Source: Streptomyces scopuliridis RB72
GTDB taxonomy: Bacteria > Actinomycetota > Actinomycetes > Streptomycetales > Streptomycetaceae
Direction of reading: 5' to 3'
DNA: 64,000 nucleotides
Assembly: GCF_000718095.1 (NCBI RefSeq)
Contig: NZ_JOEI01000021.1
Location: 1 to 64,000 of the forward strand
The notes under the pieces are model-generated. The model saw nothing but the letters and a program-made list of their open reading frames with translations, ran no database searches and was not told the DNA's origin. Below, one piece after another: positions 59,876-64,000 of the stretch; the stretch's first letter is position 1, and each line of letters opens with the position of its first letter. Position numbers and translations under genes: made by a program.

Positions 59876-61087
59876 TCAGCCGCCCGACGTGTCCAGCTCC
59901 GCGTCCGCGCCGATGCCCGCGCAGTCGTACGGGTCCTTCAGCCAGCCGTCCGGCAGGACGACCCGGTTGTTCCCGGACGTACGCCCGCGCGGCCCGTCCG
60001 CGCCGTCCGGCCACGGCTGGTCCAGGTCGAGTCCGGCCATCAGCTCGTCCAGCTCGGCGAGCGACGAGGTGATCGCCAGCTGCTTGCGCAGCTGCGAGCC
60101 GACCGAGAAGCCCTTGAGGTACCAGGCCACATGCTTACGGAAGTCGATCACGCCACGGGCCTCGTCCCCGATCCACTCCCCCAGCAGCTCGGCGTGGCGC
60201 CGCATGACGCCCGCGACCTCGCGCAGCGTGGGCCGCGCCGCCTCGCCCCTGCCCTCGAAAGCCGCGACGAGGTCCCCGAAGAGCCAGGGCCGCCCCAAAC
60301 AGCCGCGCCCCACGACCACTCCGTCACAGCCGGTCTCGCGCACCATCCGCAGCGCGTCGTCCGCCGACCAGATGTCGCCGTTTCCGAGCACGGGGATCTC
60401 CGGGACATGCTCCTTGAGCCGCGCGATGGCGTCCCAGTCCGCGGTGCCGCCGTAGTGCTGGGCGGCGGTCCTGCCATGCAGCGCGATCGCGGTGACGCCG
60501 GCCTCGACCGCGATGCGCCCCGCGTCGAGATAGGTGAGGTGGTCGTCGTCGATGCCCTTGCGCATCTTCATCGTGACCGGCAGATCCCCGGCGTTGGACA
60601 CCGCCTCGCGCAGGATCGCCCGCAGCAGGGGCCGCTTGTACGGCAGGGCCGAGCCGCCGCCCCTGCGGGTGACCTTGGGCACCGGGCAGCCGAAGTTGAG
60701 ATCGATATGGTCGGCCAGATCCTCGTCCACGATCATGCGGACCGCCTTGCCGACGGTGACCGGGTCCACTCCGTACAGCTGGATCGAGCGCGGGGTCTCG
60801 GTCGCGTCGAAGTGAATGAGCTGCATGGTCTTCTCATTGCGCTCCACCAGCGCCCGGGTGGTGATCATCTCGCTGACGAACAGCCCCTTGCCCCTCCTGG
60901 CAGCGTCCATCGGGGGGCGACCCCCGAACCCCCGCACGCCTTCGGCGAACTCCCGGCACAGCGTCCGGAACGGGGCGTTGGTGATCCCGGCCATGGGGGC
61001 GAGCACCACCGGCGGCTGGACGGTGTGGGGGCCGATGGTCAGCGGCGCGGCCGGAGGTGCGGCGAGCGTGGAGAGTGGAGCGGTCAT
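59876..61087 (-). CDS. dusB: tRNA-dihydrouridine synthase (DusB type)
   Basis: A 403-residue FMN enzyme that reduces uridines in the tRNA D-loop with NAD(P)H. It starts PPVVLAPMAGITNAPFRTLCREF, then NFGCPVPKVTRRGGGSALPYKRP (catalytic Cys), VTMKMRKGIDDDHL, IALHGRTAAQHYGG, and VLGNGDIWSADDA with the FMN phosphate site near VVVGRGCLGRPWLF. Residues 49-67 (GVRGFGGRPPMDAARRGK after Glu49) interrupt the usual FRTLCREFA-GLFVSEM junction. This 57-base in-frame insert carries a short palindrome. Family length without it is normal. It is divergent from the MFS gene. Confidence 0.93.
   Translation of the reverse strand: MTAPLSTLAAPPAAPLTIGPHTVQPPVVLAPMAGITNAPFRTLCREFAEGVRGFGGRPPMDAARRGKGLFVSEMITTRALVERNEKTMQLIHFDATETPRSIQLYGVDPVTVGKAVRMIVDEDLADHIDLNFGCPVPKVTRRGGGSALPYKRPLLRAILREAVSNAGDLPVTMKMRKGIDDDHLTYLDAGRIAVEAGVTAIALHGRTAAQHYGGTADWDAIARLKEHVPEIPVLGNGDIWSADDALRMVRETGCDGVVVGRGCLGRPWLFGDLVAAFEGRGEAARPTLREVAGVMRRHAELLGEWIGDEARGVIDFRKHVAWYLKGFSVGSQLRKQLAITSSLAELDELMAGLDLDQPWPDGADGPRGRTSGNNRVVLPDGWLKDPYDCAGIGADAELDTSGG
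60887..60943. repeat. In-frame 57-base insert with palindrome in dusB
   Basis: Nineteen extra codons split a conserved DusB block. The DNA holds the palindrome CGGGGG-GCGA-CCCCCG and GGGGGTTCGGGGG on the coding strand, the look of the small GC-rich extragenic palindromes scattered in Streptomyces genomes. The encoded GVRGFGG is typical of such inserts when they land in frame. Confidence 0.6.
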
Positions 61088-61109
61088 CCGCCCATTGTCG
61101 CGCACGACG

Positions 61110-61139
61110 CGAGTCATTAGTTAGTCGTACTATCAATGG
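61110..61139 (+). promoter_or_regulatory. Promoter and small operator for the DHA2 exporter
   Basis: The 52-base gap before the exporter ATG includes a lower-GC run with TAGT-CGT-ACTA (61122-61132) and a -10-like TACTAT just before the start. Transcription would begin at or very near the ATG, giving a leaderless mRNA. The dyad may bind a regulator; none is encoded divergently except dusB. Confidence 0.45.
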
Positions 61140-62639
61140 ATGCCCGAGCTGAGCCACCGACGGCGGATGCTGGTGCTGGCGATCTGCTGTATGAGTCTGT
61201 TGATCGTCAGCCTCGACAACACCGTCCTCAATGTCGCCCTGCCCTCCATGCAGAAGGAACTGCATGCCTCGGTCGCCGGGCTCCAGTGGACGATCGACGC
61301 CTACACCCTCGTCCTCGCCTCGCTGCTGATGCTCGCGGGCTCCACCGCCGACCGGATCGGCCGGCGCCGGGTCTTCCAGGCCGGGCTCGTCCTGTTCACG
61401 CTCGGCTCGCTGCTCTGCTCCCTCGCGCCGAACCTCGAATCGCTGGTCGCCTTCCGTATGGTGCAGGCGGTCGGCGGCTCGATGCTCAATCCGGTGGCGA
61501 TGTCGATCATCACCAACACCTTCACCGCCCCGCGCGAGCGCGCCCGCGCCATCGGCGTCTGGGGCGGTGTCGTCGGTATCTCGATGGCGGCGGGCCCGCT
61601 GATCGGCGGACTGCTGGTGGACTCGGTCGGCTGGCGGTCGATCTTCTGGATCAACCTCCCGATCGGGATCGCCGCGCTGATCCTGACCTGGCGGTACGTG
61701 CCCGAGTCGCGCGCCCCGAAGCCGCGCCGCCCCGATCCCGTGGGACAGCTGCTGGTCATCGGCGTACTCGGCGCGCTCACCTACGCGATCATCGAGGCGC
61801 CCTCGGCGGGCCTGACCTCACCGCTGATCCTGTCCTTCGCCGCCGTCGCGGTCCTCTCGCTCGCCGGGCTGCTGCTGTACGAGCCGAGGCGCGCCGAACC
61901 ACTCATCGACCTGCGGTTCTTCCGCAGCGCGCCGTTCAGCGGGGCGACGGTCATAGCCATCTGCGCCTTCGCCGCGCTCGGCGGGTTCCTCTTCCTCAAC
62001 ACGCTCTATCTGCAGAACGTACGGGGTCTGTCCGCGCTCCACGCCGGGCTGTACATGCTGCCGATGGCCGCGATGACCTTCCTCTGCGCCCCGCTCTCGG
62101 GCCGGCTCGTCGGCAGCCGGGGCCCGCGCCTCTCGCTGCTGGTCGCGGGGGCGGCGATGACGGCGAGCGGTGTGCTGTTCGCCGCGTTCGACGCGGAGGC
62201 GACCACCGCGCTGATGTTCACCGGCTATGTGCTCTTCGGCCTCGGCTTCGGCATGGTGAACGCGCCGATCACCAACACCGCCGTCTCCGGAATGCCCCGC
62301 TCCCAGGCGGGCGTCGCCGCCGCCGTGGCCTCCACCAGCCGCCAGATCGGCCAGACGCTGGGCGTGGCCGTGATCGGCGCGGTGCTGGCGGGCGGGACGG
62401 TGGGCGCGGTGGCCTCCGCCTCGTACGAGACGGGGTTCCTGGAGGCGAGCCATCCGGCCTGGTGGATCATCACCGCGTGCGGGGTCTGCGTCCTGCTGGT
62501 GGGCGCGCTGACCAGCGGCGCCTGGGCGCGGGGGACGGCACACCGTACGGCGAAGCGCCTGGAGCCGGCCGGCACCGACAGCGAGAGAGCCTCGGACGTA
62601 CCCGCTCAGAAATCGGCGGGGACCGGCGCGGACGCCTGA
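61140..62639 (+). CDS. MFS multidrug exporter, DHA2 family (14 helices)
   Basis: A 499-residue proton-driven exporter. It opens MLVLAICCMSLLIVSLDNTVLNVALPSM (motif D1, DNTVLNVALP), with motif A AGSTADRIGRRRVFQAG and motif C GVWGGVVGISMAAGPLIGGLLVD. The length and number of hydrophobic segments fit the 14-helix DHA2/QacA group, which exports drugs and dyes. The ATG at 61140 starts MPELSHRRR; another ATG four bases earlier is out of frame. The 3' end overlaps the convergent regulator by 34 bases. Confidence 0.93.
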   Translation: MPELSHRRRMLVLAICCMSLLIVSLDNTVLNVALPSMQKELHASVAGLQWTIDAYTLVLASLLMLAGSTADRIGRRRVFQAGLVLFTLGSLLCSLAPNLESLVAFRMVQAVGGSMLNPVAMSIITNTFTAPRERARAIGVWGGVVGISMAAGPLIGGLLVDSVGWRSIFWINLPIGIAALILTWRYVPESRAPKPRRPDPVGQLLVIGVLGALTYAIIEAPSAGLTSPLILSFAAVAVLSLAGLLLYEPRRAEPLIDLRFFRSAPFSGATVIAICAFAALGGFLFLNTLYLQNVRGLSALHAGLYMLPMAAMTFLCAPLSGRLVGSRGPRLSLLVAGAAMTASGVLFAAFDAEATTALMFTGYVLFGLGFGMVNAPITNTAVSGMPRSQAGVAAAVASTSRQIGQTLGVAVIGAVLAGGTVGAVASASYETGFLEASHPAWWIITACGVCVLLVGALTSGAWARGTAHRTAKRLEPAGTDSERASDVPAQKSAGTGADA

Positions 62640-63511
62640 GCGAACGCCTGGAGCTTCTCCAGCCGGAGCCTGGTCTCGTCGTCCACCGGCACATAGCTGA
62701 CCAGCCGGGGCCCCGCGGACGGCCCGAGCCAGAGGTTGGTGTGCTCCAGATTGAGCTGCCCCACCTGGGCGTTGACGAACCGCTTCGTCCTGTCCCCGAC
62801 CGGGGCGACCACCTCATGCCGCTCCCAGACCTCCCGGAACTCGGGCGAGGCCGCGCGCAACCGTCCGAGCAGCGTCTTCCAGGGAGGCTCCGAGAGATGC
62901 TCCGCCATGGCGGCCCGGAACTTGGCCGCCATGATCCGGGTCGTCTCCTCGCGATTGCCGAGGGCGGCGCGGAAATCCTCGTTGGTGAAGGCGAGCCAGA
63001 GGCAGTTGCGGTCCTGCGGCGGCACCGCGTCCAGGTCGCACATCATCACACCGTACGTGCGGTTGTACGCGAGGATGTCGTACCGGCTGTTCTGCACACA
63101 CGCCGGGAAGGGCTCCAGCCGCTCCAGCATCTGCCGGATCGAGGGCGTGATGGTGGGGCACGGCGTCCCGGGCGCGGGATCCAGCGCCCCGGCGAGTGCG
63201 AAGAGATGCGCGCGTTCGCTGGGGTCGAGGAGAAGCGCGCGGGCGAGCGCGTCGAGGACCTGCGCGGAGACCTGAATGGCCCGCGCCTGCTCAAGCCAGG
63301 TGTACCAGGTGACACCGACAGCGGAGAGCTGGGCGACCTCCTCGCGCCGCAGCCCGGGGGTACGCCGACGGCTCCCCCGGTCGAGCCCGACCTGCTCGGG
63401 CATGATCCGCTCACGGCGACTGCGCAGGAACCCCGCGAGCTCATGCCGCCGGATATCGCTCTCCTGCCCGGCCTGCGCCGCGTTCCCGGCCTGCGCGATG
63501 GTGGAGGTCAT
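62606..63511 (-). CDS. XRE-family regulator with MmyB-like ligand domain
   Basis: A 301-residue regulator. The helix-turn-helix sits near residues 25-85 (ELAGFLRSRRERIMPEQVGL, RTPGLRREEVAQLSAVGVTWYTWLEQAR) and the MmyB-like C-terminal domain follows (PAYVVQN-like motif here as PACVQNSRYDILAYNRTYG, and PPWKTLLGRLRAASPEFREVWERHEV). This is a very common Streptomyces type; many sit beside a regulated dehydrogenase or exporter. It converges on the DHA2 exporter, so control of that gene is possible but not shown. Confidence 0.92.
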   Translation of the reverse strand: MTSTIAQAGNAAQAGQESDIRRHELAGFLRSRRERIMPEQVGLDRGSRRRTPGLRREEVAQLSAVGVTWYTWLEQARAIQVSAQVLDALARALLLDPSERAHLFALAGALDPAPGTPCPTITPSIRQMLERLEPFPACVQNSRYDILAYNRTYGVMMCDLDAVPPQDRNCLWLAFTNEDFRAALGNREETTRIMAAKFRAAMAEHLSEPPWKTLLGRLRAASPEFREVWERHEVVAPVGDRTKRFVNAQVGQLNLEHTNLWLGPSAGPRLVSYVPVDDETRLRLEKLQAFAQASAPVPADF

Positions 63512-63614
63512 GTGTCAAGGGTGCCGCATGCCCCAGCCCCTTGCCAGGTAGCCCCAGTACCAGGATAAGAACTCCCGGCTACCGGGCTGACGACCGCGCG
63601 GATAGTCTGCGCGC

Positions 63615-63944
63615 ATGGCGACGTACTACCGGGACGAGCGGGCCGCTCGTCTTCAGTCCCCGCTGGTCTCCACCCTGTCCCAGGGCGTGGAGGAGGGGTA
63701 CCGGCTCGTGGGTCCTGATGGGACGCTCACGTCCGTCGTCGCGTATGTGCAGTGGCTGGACGGCCATCCGGGCGGCCCCGACACGCACGTGATGATCTCG
63801 TTCGAGGACGGCACGAACGTCGAGTTCCCCTTCGGGGTCCGGCTCACCGCCGTCTGGCACGACGAGCAACGAGTCTTCGCCCCTGCGGAGTTGGCGGAGG
63901 CGTCGCCCGCCGCGTGGGGTGTCACGGCTCAGCCCTGGCGCTAG
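63615..63944 (+). CDS. Small hypothetical protein, 109 residues
   Basis: I do not recognise a family. The sequence looks like one small alpha/beta domain: helical MATYYRDERAARLQSPLVSTL, then TLTSVVAYVQWLDGHPGGPD, an acidic beta strand HVMISFEDGTNVEFPFGVRL, and a C-terminal helix rich in Ala. No signal or membrane segment. The GC pattern is that of a real gene, the frame is divergent from the XRE regulator, and the 103-base gap before it holds a plausible promoter. Confidence 0.6.
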   Translation: MATYYRDERAARLQSPLVSTLSQGVEEGYRLVGPDGTLTSVVAYVQWLDGHPGGPDTHVMISFEDGTNVEFPFGVRLTAVWHDEQRVFAPAELAEASPAAWGVTAQPWR

Positions 63945-64000
63945 CGGGGGCCGCGCGGCACCATGCGATGCGTGGAACCGTCCGCGACCAGCGGGCCGAC
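63945..64000. other. Window end, no gene recognised
   Basis: The last 56 bases follow the hypothetical gene and show no frame long enough to call. A gene may begin beyond the window. Confidence 0.5.

Overview
The window is about 72% GC, with strong G/C preference at third codon positions, Shine-Dalgarno sites of the AGGAGG type, many GTG starts and frequent 1-4 base gene overlaps. The gene content (hrdA next to dnaG, dgt, a PBP2-type transpeptidase, soxR, nirBD, ppdK, dusB, class F sortase) points to Streptomyces or a very close relative, from the conserved chromosome arm around hrdA-dnaG-nirBD.

Left part (1-8.55 kb) is a decayed mobile region. It holds the end of an IS5-family element, a broken RHS/polymorphic-toxin gene cut at both ends, a four-blade tectonin-type protein made by a recent DNA duplication, an IS5-like remnant split by a complete group II intron with its maturase, a small secreted peptide, a MITE, phage-structure-like remnants, and a tyrosine integrase gene with one amber codon. 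The integrase lies against the 3' end of a CAU-anticodon tRNA gene, the usual geometry for an integrative element. Two tRNA-Asn genes follow.

Core block 1 (9.2-24.2 kb): YtxH-like protein, FGGY sugar kinase, a heterodimeric ABC exporter, hrdA, dnaG, a ferredoxin-reductase-like flavoprotein, dgt, a PBP and a CbiX/SirB-type chelatase.

Central block (24.3-37.05 kb): five tightly overlapping genes form one operon: a DUF4132-type protein, a 1661-residue protein of unknown function, a YehL-type MoxR AAA+ ATPase, a DUF5682-VWA fusion, and a SWIM zinc-finger protein. The set resembles E. coli yehI/yehL/yehM/yehP/yehQ. The DUF5682-VWA gene carries an in-frame MITE that adds about 77 residues. This operon is the best candidate in the window for a poorly described system: a MoxR-VWA chaperone machine coupled to a predicted TIKI/TraB-like domain.

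Core block 2 (37.1-50.5 kb): SanA/YdcF-like protein, gamma-glutamylcyclotransferase, cutA, a scrambled ABC-exporter pseudogene, a flavin reductase divergent from soxR with a SoxR-type dyad between them, a class IV aminotransferase, a secreted repeat protein plus class F sortase, a TauE/SafE permease, nirBD behind a GlnR-like box array, an SDR, a Tat-exported PhoX-like protein and an ArsR-like regulator.

Core block 3 (50.9-64.0 kb): ppdK behind three tandem hairpins, a PotABCD/Fbp-type ABC importer operon with a HAD phosphatase and a divergent HutC/GntR regulator, dusB with a small in-frame palindromic insertion, a DHA2 drug exporter convergent with an XRE/MmyB-type regulator, and a small hypothetical gene.
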